From positions 1 through 64,000 of the forward strand of contig CAZSQA010000016.1 of the NCBI GenBank assembly GCA_964608915.1: DNA of 64,000 nt. The letters are read 5' to 3'. The DNA comes from QWQI01 sp964608915. GTDB taxonomy: Bacteria; Planctomycetota; Planctomycetia; Isosphaerales; Isosphaeraceae. The first letter of the stretch is position 1, and every line of letters begins with the position of its first letter. Below, piece by piece: positions 1 to 9,167 of the stretch. The notes under the pieces are model-generated. The model saw only the letters and a program-made list of their open reading frames with translations, did no database searches and had not been told where the DNA came from. A program made the translations under genes and the position numbers.

Positions 1-3000
1 GCCGCTTCGCTTGGCCGATTGCTCAGAGCGGCGTGATAATGTGCGAAAGTCGAGAGCCGAATGGAATGGTCCAAATCGGCCAGGGCTTTTTCGAAATCGC
101 CAAGCGATTTCCAGGCATCGGCCCGGGCAAGATACATCATCGCGTCGTCCGGCTTCGCGGCGATGATGCGGTCGAGATCGGCGATCGCGCGGGGGAACAG
201 TCTCAGAACGGAAAGAGATACAGCACGATCGACAAGGTAATTCAGAGAATCAGGATTCGAAGAAATTGCCTTGTCGAAATCTTCCACGGCGGCTGCGTGA
301 CCGCCAAGACGAGCACGGGCCAGACCTCTCGCATGAAATGCCGAAGCGTATTCCGGATACGACTCGATCGCCTTGTCGTAGGCTGCGATCGCTTCCATGT
401 GTTGATTCAAGGCGAAATATGCATTACCTTGCAAGTAATGGAAATATTCGATGTCGGGTTTCAGGCGGATCGCTTCGTTCAGATCCTCCAGTGCACTTTT
501 CGGGTCGTCTTTCGAAAGACGGACGAACCCGCGAGCCGCGAAACAATCCGCGTCGTTCGCGTCCAGGCGAATCGCTTCATTCGCGTCCTGCATCGCTTGT
601 TCGAATTTCCCGAGTTCACTCAAAATCTTGGCCCGTTCCGCGTATGCGGGAGCGAATTTCGCGTCGATCCGGATCGCTTCATCGAAATCTGCGATGGCGG
701 CTTCGTTTTTGCCCAATCGGGCTTTCGCCTGGCCACGCTCCAGATAGTTACCGGGTTTGACGCTTCCCAGCCGGATGGCTTCGTCGTAGTCCTTAATGCA
801 GTTTTCGTTTTGGCCCTTGAAGAAATAGTCGGCGGCGCGGTTTCCGAGAGCGTCGGCAAATTCCGGGTCGAGCCGGATGGCTTCCGTGTTGTCGGCGATC
901 GAACCGTCGACGTCGCCATTCCTGCCTCGTGCATTCGCTCGCTGTGCGAACAAAATGGCACTTTTCGGTTCATCCTTGATCGCCTCTTCGAAATCGGCGA
1001 TGGCTTCGGCGTATTTTTTCTGCCTGTAGAACACTTGTGCACGCAACGGATAGACCCCGCGAGCCTGAGGGTCGACTCGCAGGCACGCCGTCCAGTCGGC
1101 AACGGCCTTTTCGTATTCGCCGATGCGTTCATAGGCGAAACCACGATAAAACAGGCCTTCGGCGGAATCAGGCTCGATCCGGAGCAGTGCGTCGTAATCT
1201 GCGATCGCCAGCCGGTCTTCGTTGCGTTCGAGCCGAAGCCTGCCCCTTTCCTTCAGGGCGATCGAGTCCTCCGGATCCAGATTCAGTGCCGTGTCATAAT
1301 CGGCCAGGGCACCGTCACGGTCGCCTTTCGAGAGCCGAACGACCCCGCGCCGAAAGTACCCTGGTGCGTCATTCGGCGCGATGCGGATCGCGGTTTCGGC
1401 ATCGCTCAGGGCCGCTTCGATGTTCTCTTTCTCGAAGTGAATTCCTGAGCGGTTGGCGTAAATCAGGGCATCTTTCGGATCGATCCGAATGGCTTCGTCA
1501 TAATCGGCCAGGACTTTGTCCAGATCGCCTTTCCGGTACCAGGCCAGGCCCCGGTCATGGCGTATCCAGGCATTCTCCGGCTCATAGAAGACCGCTCGAT
1601 CGTAATCTTCCATGGCTTCATCGAATTTGCCGGTATCAAGCCGCACGCGCGCACGCAGCACAAGGGCTACGCCGGAGCGGGGGTTGATGGCCAGCGCCCG
1701 TTCGGCGTCGGCCAGAGCCTTGTCGTATTCCTTGCGGGAGTGATGTATCATGCCCCGGCGCTGGAGGCTCGCGGCGTCAAAGGGATTGATTTCGATCGCA
1801 CGATCGAAATGGGGGAGCGCCGCGTCGTCGTCCTCTCTGGCCCTCGCGACTACGCCACGCAAGTAGTGGCCTGATTGGTCGTACGGGTCGAGTTCGATGG
1901 CCCGCACGGCGTCGGCGTCAGCCAGGTCGAGTTCGTCCCGGTTGAGCCGCACGATGCCGCGGGCGTAAAGGGCATAGTTGCTTTTTGGGTCGAGTGCGAC
2001 GGCGCGCTCGGCGGCGGCGAGGGCTTCGTCGTGACGATTGAGCACGTTGAGCGTCTGGGCACGCGATGCGTGATAAGTCGAGGATTCCGGGTCGAGCTGG
2101 ATTGATCGTTCGTAATCGGCCAGAGCCAGGTCGTATTTCGATTCGTCATAACGCACGTTCGCGCGGGTGACATAGGCTTCCGGTTCGAGAGGATCGAGCG
2201 AGATAGCCTTTTCGGCGATGGCCAGGGAGCGATCGCGTTCATTCATGGCGCGCAGGGTTCGGGCCTGATTCGTGAGGATTTGGGCGTTGTTCGGGTCGAG
2301 CCGGAGGGCCTGATCATGGTCGGCCATGGCTTTGTCGAAGTCTCGCTTGAGTGCGTCAACGAGAGCTCGGGAGGTAAAAGCCTCGGCATTTTTCGGGGCG
2401 AGTTCGATGGCCGAGTCGAGGTCGGCAAGGGCGGCGATCCATTGCTGGCGCACGCCGAGAAGTTTACCGGCCTTGATTCGAGCGCCAGCGAAATTCGGGT
2501 CGAGGACGATCGCGTGGTCGAAAGATCGTACGGCGGCCGCGATTTCGCTATTGCGCCAGCGGGCCATTCCGAGCCAGAAGTGGGTTACCGCCAGGTTCGG
2601 GTCGAGTGCGACCGAGGCTTCGAAATCCGCGATGGCCGCATCGAGTCGCCTGCCGGCCATCCGCAGGATGCCCCTGTCGCGGAGGTCGGCGGCCGTCGGT
2701 TTCGCCTTGATGCGGGCCTCGACGTCGGCTTCGGCCTTCTCGGCCGGGATCGTCTTGCCTTCGGGCACCCAGCCCCATTCGTAAGAGAATTCGTCGACGA
2801 GCCGCGCCTTGCCCTCGCGGGTTTCGCGAAGCCGATAGACGCTGTGGGGGTATGTGGGGGCGAACTCTTTGCCGTCGCGGGTGAGACTGGCACCCGGGGC
2901 GAGCGCGAGGCGCTGGATGGCGGCCGGTTTCGTGTCTTGTTCTGCCAGTGCAGGGGCAGCGAACGCGGCGATCAACGCAATCGACCAGCCGATGGCGGGC

Positions 3001-3062
3001 CGGATGCGAATGGCCGACGAAGCGGCCCGGGGTGTCGGAACCAGCGATAACACATGCTGCAT
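1..3062 (-). CDS. Large secreted tetratricopeptide-repeat protein (3' end outside the window)
   Basis: The frame stays open from an ATG at 3062 to the left edge, giving at least 1020 residues. The start is supported by GGAG eight bases upstream. Residues 25-40 form a signal peptide ending in APALA, so the protein is exported. An SH3-like stretch follows (about 50-90, with YEWGWVPEGKT), and then back-to-back TPR units of about 34 residues built on the motif A(I/L)ADxDxAIxLDP run to the edge. TPR arrays are protein-interaction scaffolds; no enzymatic domain is visible. It is a paralogue of the next gene downstream of its start (3257-5746), which has the same architecture. The role is unknown. 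The repeat periodicity creates long open frames on the opposite strand that should not be read as genes. Confidence 0.85.
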   Translation of the reverse strand, partial: MQHVLSLVPTPRAASSAIRIRPAIGWSIALIAAFAAPALAEQDTKPAAIQRLALAPGASLTRDGKEFAPTYPHSVYRLRETREGKARLVDEFSYEWGWVPEGKTIPAEKAEADVEARIKAKPTAADLRDRGILRMAGRRLDAAIADFEASVALDPNLAVTHFWLGMARWRNSEIAAAVRSFDHAIVLDPNFAGARIKAGKLLGVRQQWIAALADLDSAIELAPKNAEAFTSRALVDALKRDFDKAMADHDQALRLDPNNAQILTNQARTLRAMNERDRSLAIAEKAISLDPLEPEAYVTRANVRYDESKYDLALADYERSIQLDPESSTYHASRAQTLNVLNRHDEALAAAERAVALDPKSNYALYARGIVRLNRDELDLADADAVRAIELDPYDQSGHYLRGVVARAREDDDAALPHFDRAIEINPFDAASLQRRGMIHHSRKEYDKALADAERALAINPRSGVALVLRARVRLDTGKFDEAMEDYDRAVFYEPENAWIRHDRGLAWYRKGDLDKVLADYDEAIRIDPKDALIYANRSGIHFEKENIEAALSDAETAIRIAPNDAPGYFRRGVVRLSKGDRDGALADYDTALNLDPEDSIALKERGRLRLERNEDRLAIADYDALLRIEPDSAEGLFYRGFAYERIGEYEKAVADWTACLRVDPQARGVYPLRAQVFYRQKKYAEAIADFEEAIKDEPKSAILFAQRANARGRNGDVDGSIADNTEAIRLDPEFADALGNRAADYFFKGQNENCIKDYDEAIRLGSVKPGNYLERGQAKARLGKNEAAIADFDEAIRIDAKFAPAYAERAKILSELGKFEQAMQDANEAIRLDANDADCFAARGFVRLSKDDPKSALEDLNEAIRLKPDIEYFHYLQGNAYFALNQHMEAIAAYDKAIESYPEYASAFHARGLARARLGGHAAAVEDFDKAISSNPDSLNYLVDRAVSLSVLRLFPRAIADLDRIIAAKPDDAMMYLARADAWKSLGDFEKALADLDHSIRLSTFAHYHAALSNRPSEA

Positions 3063-3256
3063 CGGTAATGCTCCGACATACTGCGGATGAAGTGCGGAAC
3101 GGGCGAAAAGCGAGAATTCAGGGCAAATCAGGCAACATGTCGCGAAAGGATCGCGGATCACTCGAATGTAATCGGTAAAACGGCCATGGGCAAACGAAAA
3201 CCGCACGGATTATCGGATGCGATGTGGTGGTTGACGTTCAGGCGGGGCGTAGCGAT

Positions 3257-5746
3257 TCAGGATTCGGGCGTATCGCGGTGCGGTTTATTGGAGCGATAGG
3301 ATTCGAGGCGGTTTTTGACACCCGTGATGATCTTTTCACGTTCTTCGGAGGGCAAACTGGTCGACCCTTCGAATAGCTTTGTGCAGGCGGATTGCAATTC
3401 GATGGCCTTTTCGAAATCGCCGGTTTCGGCATGCGCCGCGGCAAGTGTGTCCAGATAATATTCGGCATTTTTGCCTTTCGCCAATTCCCGTGCCTTTTCC
3501 GCCAGCTTCAGCGCCTTTTGGCCGTCGCGAAACGAATCGACCGGGCAAGTCGCTAAAATCCACGCCTGACGTTCGACAGGTTGTGCATAACCCGGGTCGA
3601 GTTCGACGGCCTTTTCGAAATCGGCGAGGGCTTTTTCGTAATCCTTCATTGCGAGGCGTGAAAGTCCGCGGCGATAAAAGGGCACGGAGTATGTCGGATC
3701 GATCCGGATCGCCTGATCGCAATCGGCGATGGCCTGGTCATATCGTTTGAGGGCATGGTTCATGAAGGTGCGGAAAAGATAGCCACGCGGAATGTCGGGA
3801 TTGAGGCGTATATCGGTTTCGCTATCCTCCAGAGCTTGGGTAAGCTGCCCAATCCTTTGCAGGGACCGTGCACGCAGCCAGTAAACTTCCCGGTTCTCCG
3901 GCTCCTTTCGAATTAGTTTCGAAAAGTCGTCGATCGCCCTGGCGTGCTGGTTCGAATTGGAATAACAAATGCCACGATTCAGAAGCACTTCCGGCAGGTC
4001 GGGGGAGACACGCTGAACGTGGTCGAAATCTTCGATGGCTTTGGCGTCATCGCCTTTGTCCATCCAGCAATAGGCGCGGCGGATATAGGGAGCGAACGTG
4101 TTCGGATGGGATCGGATCAAAACGTCGAAATCTTCGATCGCCAGGTCAGTCTCTTTACGACGATATCGAACGTTCGCCCGAGCGAAACGCAATGAGGGCT
4201 CGTCGGGTGAGAGCTTCACGGCCTTGTCGAGATCGGCGATCGCGGAATCCAGCTTTCCCTGAGCGAGATACGATTCGCCACGGCTACCGAAATACAATGC
4301 ATTATTCGGGGCAAGCTTGATGGCTTCGTCAAAATCCCGTATGGATTCGCCGATCCTTCCCGTTTGCTGGTATATGATCCCCCGGATAGAGAAATGAGTC
4401 GAGTTGCCAGGCTCGATTTCGATCGCCCGGGTGAAATCGGCGAGCGCCTTGTCGACGTTTTTTACATTCCGGTGTGCATGACCACGCAGGCTCAGGAGGT
4501 TCGCCAGCTTCGGGTCGCGAGCCATTGCCGGGTCTGCTTCGATGGCCTGATCATAGCCTTCGATCGCGCGATCGAAATCGTCGATCGCATTCGCCGGATC
4601 GGTCTTGAGCAACATCGAACCACGCAAGACAAAGGCTTCGACGAGATCGGGTTCGAGTTCGATCGCCTTGTCCAAATCGGCTTTCCCGGATCGAATGTCG
4701 CCCAGCTTCCAAAGGGCGTTGCCACGATTGACGTAACCCATTGCGTTGTCGGGGGCAAGGCGAATGGCTTCGGCGGAATCGTCCAGAGCGGGGCGATATC
4801 GCTTCTGGTCGATCGCGATCGCGCCACGAAAGATATAGGCTTCGAAAGATTCCGGGTCGAGTTCGATGGCGCGGTCAAGGTCCGCGCGTGCACTGTCCAG
4901 GCGATCGGTCATTTTGTGAACGGTCGCCCGCAGCAAAAAAAAGTCGGCAAGCTCCGGTGCGAGACGAATCGCTTCGGAACAGTCCTTCAGGGCGTTTTCG
5001 AAATCGCCTGATTCCCGAAACGCGACGGACCGGTTCGACAGGACTTTCGCGGTGCCGGGTGCCAGCTTCAACGCCTGATCGAAATCCGCGATCGCTTTTT
5101 CGTATTCGCCCAGATAGGTGCGGCAAAGGCCACGATCGTTGAAGGTGATCGCGTCCCTGGGGTCGAGTTCGAGGACCTTGTCATGATCGGCGATCGCCTT
5201 CTCGAACTCATCAAGGTAAAACCAGGCAGCAGCACGTGCGGAATAGATTTCGGATCGGTTCGGATCGAGCCTCAGCGCTTGTTCGAAATCGGCGATCGCT
5301 TCTTCCGCATCACCCTGGGCCTTGCGAATTTTGCCTCTTTTCGACAAATCGGCAGCGGTCGCCATTTTCTCGATGGATTTCGTGAGAGGCTCAATGAGCG
5401 TATCGGCAAGTACGATGCGGGTTTCGGGGACTCTTCCTTCCGCTCGCCCATCGACGTCCGAAACGAACACAACGCCATCGGTGGATTCGCCAGCGACGTA
5501 TACGCGGAAAACGGTGCCAGGATCGACGACCTTGCCATTTTGCAGGATCGGCGTCGGTTCCTTGAGAACGACAAGCTTGTTACGCCACGAATCATCGACC
5601 GATTTCGAGGGTTGCGGACCGATCGCTTTCTCATGAGAGACGACAGTGACATCGATCGAGGGCTGAAAGATAGCGAAAGCGATCGCAAGCAGCGTGCGAT
5701 AGATGGTCATCGCTGCAGAAACCTGCGAGTTTCCGAATCGTCGCAT
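3257..5746 (-). CDS. Secreted TPR-repeat protein, paralogue of its neighbour
   Basis: 829 residues. The ATG at 5746 has GGAG eight bases upstream; an alternative start is Met13 (5710), directly before the hydrophobic signal segment TIYRTLLAIAFAIFQ. Residues 45-110 look like an SH3-type domain (LKEPTPILQNGKVVDPGTVF). From about residue 125 to 760 there are consecutive TPRs with the consensus ADFDxAIxLxP. The end (ILATCPVDSFRDG through YYLDTLAAAHAETGDFEKA) is the typical tail of planctomycete TPR proteins. It is probably periplasmic or surface-exposed and acts as a protein-binding scaffold; its partner is unknown. It lies on the same strand as the TPR gene at 1-3062 with about 195 bp between them, which suggests a tandem duplication. 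Confidence 0.88.
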   Translation of the reverse strand: MRRFGNSQVSAAMTIYRTLLAIAFAIFQPSIDVTVVSHEKAIGPQPSKSVDDSWRNKLVVLKEPTPILQNGKVVDPGTVFRVYVAGESTDGVVFVSDVDGRAEGRVPETRIVLADTLIEPLTKSIEKMATAADLSKRGKIRKAQGDAEEAIADFEQALRLDPNRSEIYSARAAAWFYLDEFEKAIADHDKVLELDPRDAITFNDRGLCRTYLGEYEKAIADFDQALKLAPGTAKVLSNRSVAFRESGDFENALKDCSEAIRLAPELADFFLLRATVHKMTDRLDSARADLDRAIELDPESFEAYIFRGAIAIDQKRYRPALDDSAEAIRLAPDNAMGYVNRGNALWKLGDIRSGKADLDKAIELEPDLVEAFVLRGSMLLKTDPANAIDDFDRAIEGYDQAIEADPAMARDPKLANLLSLRGHAHRNVKNVDKALADFTRAIEIEPGNSTHFSIRGIIYQQTGRIGESIRDFDEAIKLAPNNALYFGSRGESYLAQGKLDSAIADLDKAVKLSPDEPSLRFARANVRYRRKETDLAIEDFDVLIRSHPNTFAPYIRRAYCWMDKGDDAKAIEDFDHVQRVSPDLPEVLLNRGICYSNSNQHARAIDDFSKLIRKEPENREVYWLRARSLQRIGQLTQALEDSETDIRLNPDIPRGYLFRTFMNHALKRYDQAIADCDQAIRIDPTYSVPFYRRGLSRLAMKDYEKALADFEKAVELDPGYAQPVERQAWILATCPVDSFRDGQKALKLAEKARELAKGKNAEYYLDTLAAAHAETGDFEKAIELQSACTKLFEGSTSLPSEEREKIITGVKNRLESYRSNKPHRDTPES

Positions 5747-5923
5747 GAAACGTACTCCGATTCATCTCCGGACCGAACACATCGATCGAGGTCCAGGCAT
5801 ATAATCACAACGGTCAATGAGATCAATCCTTACGATCCCGTCGAATCCGGTTCACGCAAGGTAGAGATCTATCGTAGCAGAGAGCATGTCAGAGCCGAAG
5901 CGGAATTTGGGACGAAAAGACCG

Positions 5924-6172
5924 TCAGCCTTCCACCTTCACCGCATAAGTCCTGAGAAGACCGCATTTGGGGCAGCGGAGGGCGACGACGTCGAGGAGTT
6001 CGTCCTTTTTGGCCGTGCGGGGGGTGTCCATCGACCAGCCGAAGAATTTCATGTATTCCGGCTCGCCTGGATTCCATTTCAGAATCGTGTTCGAATTGCC
6101 GTGGCCTTTGTCGAGAATGAATCCGGGCTTCATCTGCACGCCGCAGTCCGGGCAGTCGCGGATGGGGATCAT
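5924..6172 (-). CDS. Small zinc-ribbon protein (DUF6487-like)
   Basis: 82 residues with two CxxC knuckles: CPDC at residues 7-10 and CPKC near residue 69, followed by GLLRTYAV. Four cysteines spaced this way form a zinc ribbon. Length and layout match the small DUF6487-type proteins (PF20097) common in bacteria, whose role is unknown. There is no signal peptide, so it is probably cytosolic. It lies 140 bp downstream of lpdA on the same strand and may be read through from that operon. Confidence 0.7.
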   Translation of the reverse strand: MIPIRDCPDCGVQMKPGFILDKGHGNSNTILKWNPGEPEYMKFFGWSMDTPRTAKKDELLDVVALRCPKCGLLRTYAVKVEG

Positions 6173-6311
6173 CGGGGCACCGTCCTTTCTTTATCGCTCT
6201 CGTTTCATTTCGACCGTCCGAAAGATCGTGCCGAAAGCGTCAGGGGCACCATTTCGACGAAGTTCGTGATTCGAAATCCGTCGCTGACGCTTCCGGCTCG
6301 TTACGGACGGG

Positions 6312-7715
6312 TCAGGAGTGGATGGCGCGTTTGTCGACGGCCAGGGCGGCTTCCTTGAAGGCTTCGGCCAGGGTGGGGTGGGCGTGGCAAGTGCGGGCGA
6401 TGTCTTCGGCCGAGCCGCCGAATTCCATCACGGCGACGGCTTCGGGGATCATGTCGGAGGCACGCGGGCCGATGATGTGCACGCCGAGGACGCGGTCCGT
6501 CTTGGCGTCGGCCAGGATTTTCACGTAGCCGTCGGTTTCTTCCATGGCACGGGCACGGCCGTTGGCTTTGAAATGGAACTTGCCGGTGCGGTAATTCAGG
6601 CCCCGGTTTTTGGCCTGTTCTTCGGTCAGGCCGACGGAGGCCATTTCAGGCCAGGTGTAAATGACGCTGGGGATGGTGTCGTAATTGACGTGGCCGGGCT
6701 TGCCGGCGAGGATTTCGGCGAAGGCGACGCCTTCTTCTTCGGCTTTGTGGGCCAGCATGGGGCCGTCGACGACGTCGCCGATGGCGGAAATCGTCGGCAC
6801 GGAGGTGCGGAAGTGCTTGTCGACGGGCACCTTGCCCGTGCGGTCGGCCAGCTTGATGCCGACGGCTTCGAGGCCCAGGCCTTCGGTGTAGGCGCGGCGG
6901 CCGACGGAGACGAGGACTTTGTCGCCTTCGACGGTGATAGGGCCCGTTTTCGATTCGGCGGTGAGGATGACCTTGTCCTTGACGACCTTGCCGCCGGTGA
7001 CCTTGGTTTCGAAATGAAATTCCAGGCCCTGCTGCTGCAGGGTGCGCTTGAGCGAGTCGCCGATTTCATGGTCGACGAAGGGCACGAGCCGGTCGAGGAA
7101 TTCGATCACGGTGACTTTGGCGCCCAGGCGTTTCCAGACCGAGCCGAGTTCCAGGCCGATGTAGCCGCCGCCGACGACGATCAGGTGGTTGGGGACCTTG
7201 TCGAAATTGAGCGCGCCGGTGGAATCGACGATGTTCTTGTGGTCGAAGGGCAGGGCGGGCAGTTCGGTGGGCACGCTGCCGGTGGCGATGAGGATATGGC
7301 CGGCGGCGACGGTTTTCTTGCCGCCCTGGGCGTCGGTGACTTCGACGGACGTGGGCGAAGCGACGCGGCCGGTGCCGGTCAGCACGCTGACCTTGTTCTT
7401 TTTCATCAGGCCGGCGATGCCGGTCGTCAGCGAGGTGACGACGCTGTCCTTACGGGCCATCATGGCCTTGAGGTCGAGCGTGACCTTGCCGACGACGACG
7501 CCGTGGATGCCGAGTTTCTCTTTGGCCTGGTGATAGTGTTCGCTGGAGTCGAGCAGGGCCTTGGACGGGATGCAGCCGATGTTCAGGCAGGTGCCGCCGA
7601 GGGCGGACCGTTTTTCGACGACAGCCACGGTTTTGCCCAGTTGGGCGGCCCGAATCGCGGCCACGTAGCCGCCGGGGCCGCCACCGATCACGACCAGGTC
7701 GAACGAATCTGCCAC
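6312..7715 (-). CDS. lpdA: Dihydrolipoyl dehydrogenase (E3)
   Basis: 467 residues, the usual length. E3 re-oxidises the dihydrolipoyl group of the E2 subunit and passes electrons through FAD and a disulfide to NAD+. Visible landmarks are the N-terminal FAD-binding GGGPGGYVAA, the redox disulfide GGTCLNIGCIPSK, the NAD-binding GGGYIGLELGSVW, the second FAD motif SAIGDVVDGPMLAHKAEEEG, and the catalytic HAHPTLAEAFKE near the C-terminus, whose His-Glu pair acts as the base. It is the last gene of a sucA-sucB-lpdA cluster and starts about 90 bp after the sucB stop. The assignment to the 2-oxoglutarate complex rests on this position; it may also serve pyruvate dehydrogenase. Confidence 0.97.
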   Translation of the reverse strand: MADSFDLVVIGGGPGGYVAAIRAAQLGKTVAVVEKRSALGGTCLNIGCIPSKALLDSSEHYHQAKEKLGIHGVVVGKVTLDLKAMMARKDSVVTSLTTGIAGLMKKNKVSVLTGTGRVASPTSVEVTDAQGGKKTVAAGHILIATGSVPTELPALPFDHKNIVDSTGALNFDKVPNHLIVVGGGYIGLELGSVWKRLGAKVTVIEFLDRLVPFVDHEIGDSLKRTLQQQGLEFHFETKVTGGKVVKDKVILTAESKTGPITVEGDKVLVSVGRRAYTEGLGLEAVGIKLADRTGKVPVDKHFRTSVPTISAIGDVVDGPMLAHKAEEEGVAFAEILAGKPGHVNYDTIPSVIYTWPEMASVGLTEEQAKNRGLNYRTGKFHFKANGRARAMEETDGYVKILADAKTDRVLGVHIIGPRASDMIPEAVAVMEFGGSAEDIARTCHAHPTLAEAFKEAALAVDKRAIHS

Positions 7716-7806
7716 GGGTAAGGTCCTTCGAGAGCTTCAAGGGAAAAGCCGGCAGGGACCGGATGGCGGCCCCTGTCGGCTATTGTGGGGGAGTCGGGCC
7801 GCAGTG

Positions 7807-9030
7807 TCAAACGGCCAGCAGCAGCCGTTCGGGATCTTCGATGAGTTCCTTGACCCTGACGAGGAAGCTGACGGCTTCTTTGCCGTCGATGATCCGGTGG
7901 TCGTAGGAAAGGGCCAGGTACATCATCGGGCGGATGACGATCTGGTCGTCGACGACGACGGGCCGCTTCTTGATCGAGTGCATGCCCAGGATTGCCGACT
8001 GCGGCGGGTTGAGGATCGGCGTCGACAGCAGCGAGCCGAACACGCCGCCATTGGTAATGGTGAACGTGCCGCCCTGGAGGTCGTTGACGGAGATCTTGTT
8101 CTCGCGGGCCTTTACGGCGTAGTCGGAGATGGCCTTTTCGATCTGGGCGAAGCTCATACGCTCGGCCGAGCGGACGACGGGGACCATCAGCCCCCGTTCG
8201 GTGGAGACGGCCACGCCGATGTCGCAGTAGTTGTGGAAGACGAGATCCGTGCCGTCGATCTGGGCGTTCACGGCCGGGAAGGCCTGCAGGGCCTCAGTGC
8301 ATGCACGCACGAAGAACGACATGAAGCCGAGGCCGATGCCGTGCTTCTTCTGGAACGAGTCCTTGTAGCGGGCCCGCAAATCCATGACCTTCGACATGTC
8401 GACTTCGTTGAAGGTCGTGAGGATGGCGGCCGTGTGCTGGGCTTCGACGAGCCGCTGCGCGATCCGCTGACGGATCGAAGGCATCTTCTGTCGCGTGATG
8501 GCTCGCTCGCCAGCCGGTAGAGCGGGCACTGCAGGAGCGGCCGGTTTGGCGGCCGGAGCTGACGCTGCGGGGGCGGTTTGCGAAGCTTTGGCTTCGGCGG
8601 CGGCCAGGATGTCGCCCTTCGTCAACCGGCCAGCAGGGCCCGTGCCGCTGACGGCGCCAGGATCGACACCCTTGTCGGCGGCCTGCCAGGCGACCGCGGG
8701 AGAAAGATGAGGGCCATTGGCTGAAGCTGCCGGGGCCGCAGCGGTTGCCTGAGCCGCGGGGGCGGCAGGTGTCGGGGCTGGGGCGGCGACGGCCGAGGTG
8801 TCGATCGAACCGACGATGGCCCCGATCTGGACGGTTTCGCCTTCGGCGACGGAGGTGGTCAGGACGCCGGCGGCGAGGGCCGGAACTTCGTTGGATGCCT
8901 TGTCCGTTTCGAGTTCGAACAGGGGATCGCCTGACTTGACGGCTTCGCCCGATTTCTTCAGCCAGCGGGAGAGGACGCCTTCGGTCACCGACTCGCCGAC
9001 GCTGGGCACTTTGATTTCGACTTTCGACAC
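7807..9030 (-). CDS. sucB: 2-oxoglutarate dehydrogenase E2, dihydrolipoyl succinyltransferase
   Basis: 407 residues from a GTG start at 9030, chosen because GGAG lies nine bases upstream and the protein then begins MSKVEIKVPSVGES, as E2 proteins do. A longer in-frame reading to 9411 only runs backwards into sucA. Domains in order are a lipoyl domain with the modified lysine K44 in ETDKAS, an Ala/Pro-rich linker (about 80-110), a peripheral-subunit-binding domain (LSPAVAWQAADKGVDP to GRLTKGDI), a second Ala/Pro linker, and the catalytic acyltransferase domain ending in SYDHRIIDG with the catalytic His and Asp. It transfers succinyl groups to CoA in the TCA cycle. It lies between sucA and lpdA on one strand. 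Confidence 0.95.
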   Translation of the reverse strand: MSKVEIKVPSVGESVTEGVLSRWLKKSGEAVKSGDPLFELETDKASNEVPALAAGVLTTSVAEGETVQIGAIVGSIDTSAVAAPAPTPAAPAAQATAAAPAASANGPHLSPAVAWQAADKGVDPGAVSGTGPAGRLTKGDILAAAEAKASQTAPAASAPAAKPAAPAVPALPAGERAITRQKMPSIRQRIAQRLVEAQHTAAILTTFNEVDMSKVMDLRARYKDSFQKKHGIGLGFMSFFVRACTEALQAFPAVNAQIDGTDLVFHNYCDIGVAVSTERGLMVPVVRSAERMSFAQIEKAISDYAVKARENKISVNDLQGGTFTITNGGVFGSLLSTPILNPPQSAILGMHSIKKRPVVVDDQIVIRPMMYLALSYDHRIIDGKEAVSFLVRVKELIEDPERLLLAV

Positions 9031-9109
9031 CTTCAGAGACTCCTGGCTCAAGGCGATGACGATTCCGGCGGGGGAATCGAAACGGGGGCGATCCGCAGAC
9101 CCGTCGACG

Positions 9110-9138
9110 ACGGAACCGTTCGTCTCGAACGGTTCCGT
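9110..9138 (-). promoter_or_regulatory. Strong hairpin between sucA and sucB
   Basis: The 137-bp gap between the sucA stop and the sucB start holds a 13-bp perfect inverted repeat (arms 9110-9122 and 9126-9138, centred on TCT; arm core GGAACCGTTC). No T-run follows in the direction of transcription, so it is more likely an mRNA-processing or stability element, or a partial attenuator setting the E1:E2 ratio, than a full terminator. Confidence 0.6.
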
Positions 9139-9167
9139 GCGGATCGGTCTGAGGATACTCGCAGAGG

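Noticed and set aside
33..1448. 471-codon open frame on the plus strand
   Set aside because: It mirrors the TPR gene on the minus strand, has no ribosome-binding site, and its Arg/Val/Phe-rich sequence is the complement of TPR codons.
5183..6358. 391-codon plus-strand frame
   Set aside because: It runs antisense through the end of one TPR gene and the zinc-ribbon gene; both of those have protein-family support.
6318..7721. 467-codon plus-strand frame opposite lpdA
   Set aside because: Gly/Asp/Val-rich shadow of a clear dihydrolipoyl dehydrogenase.
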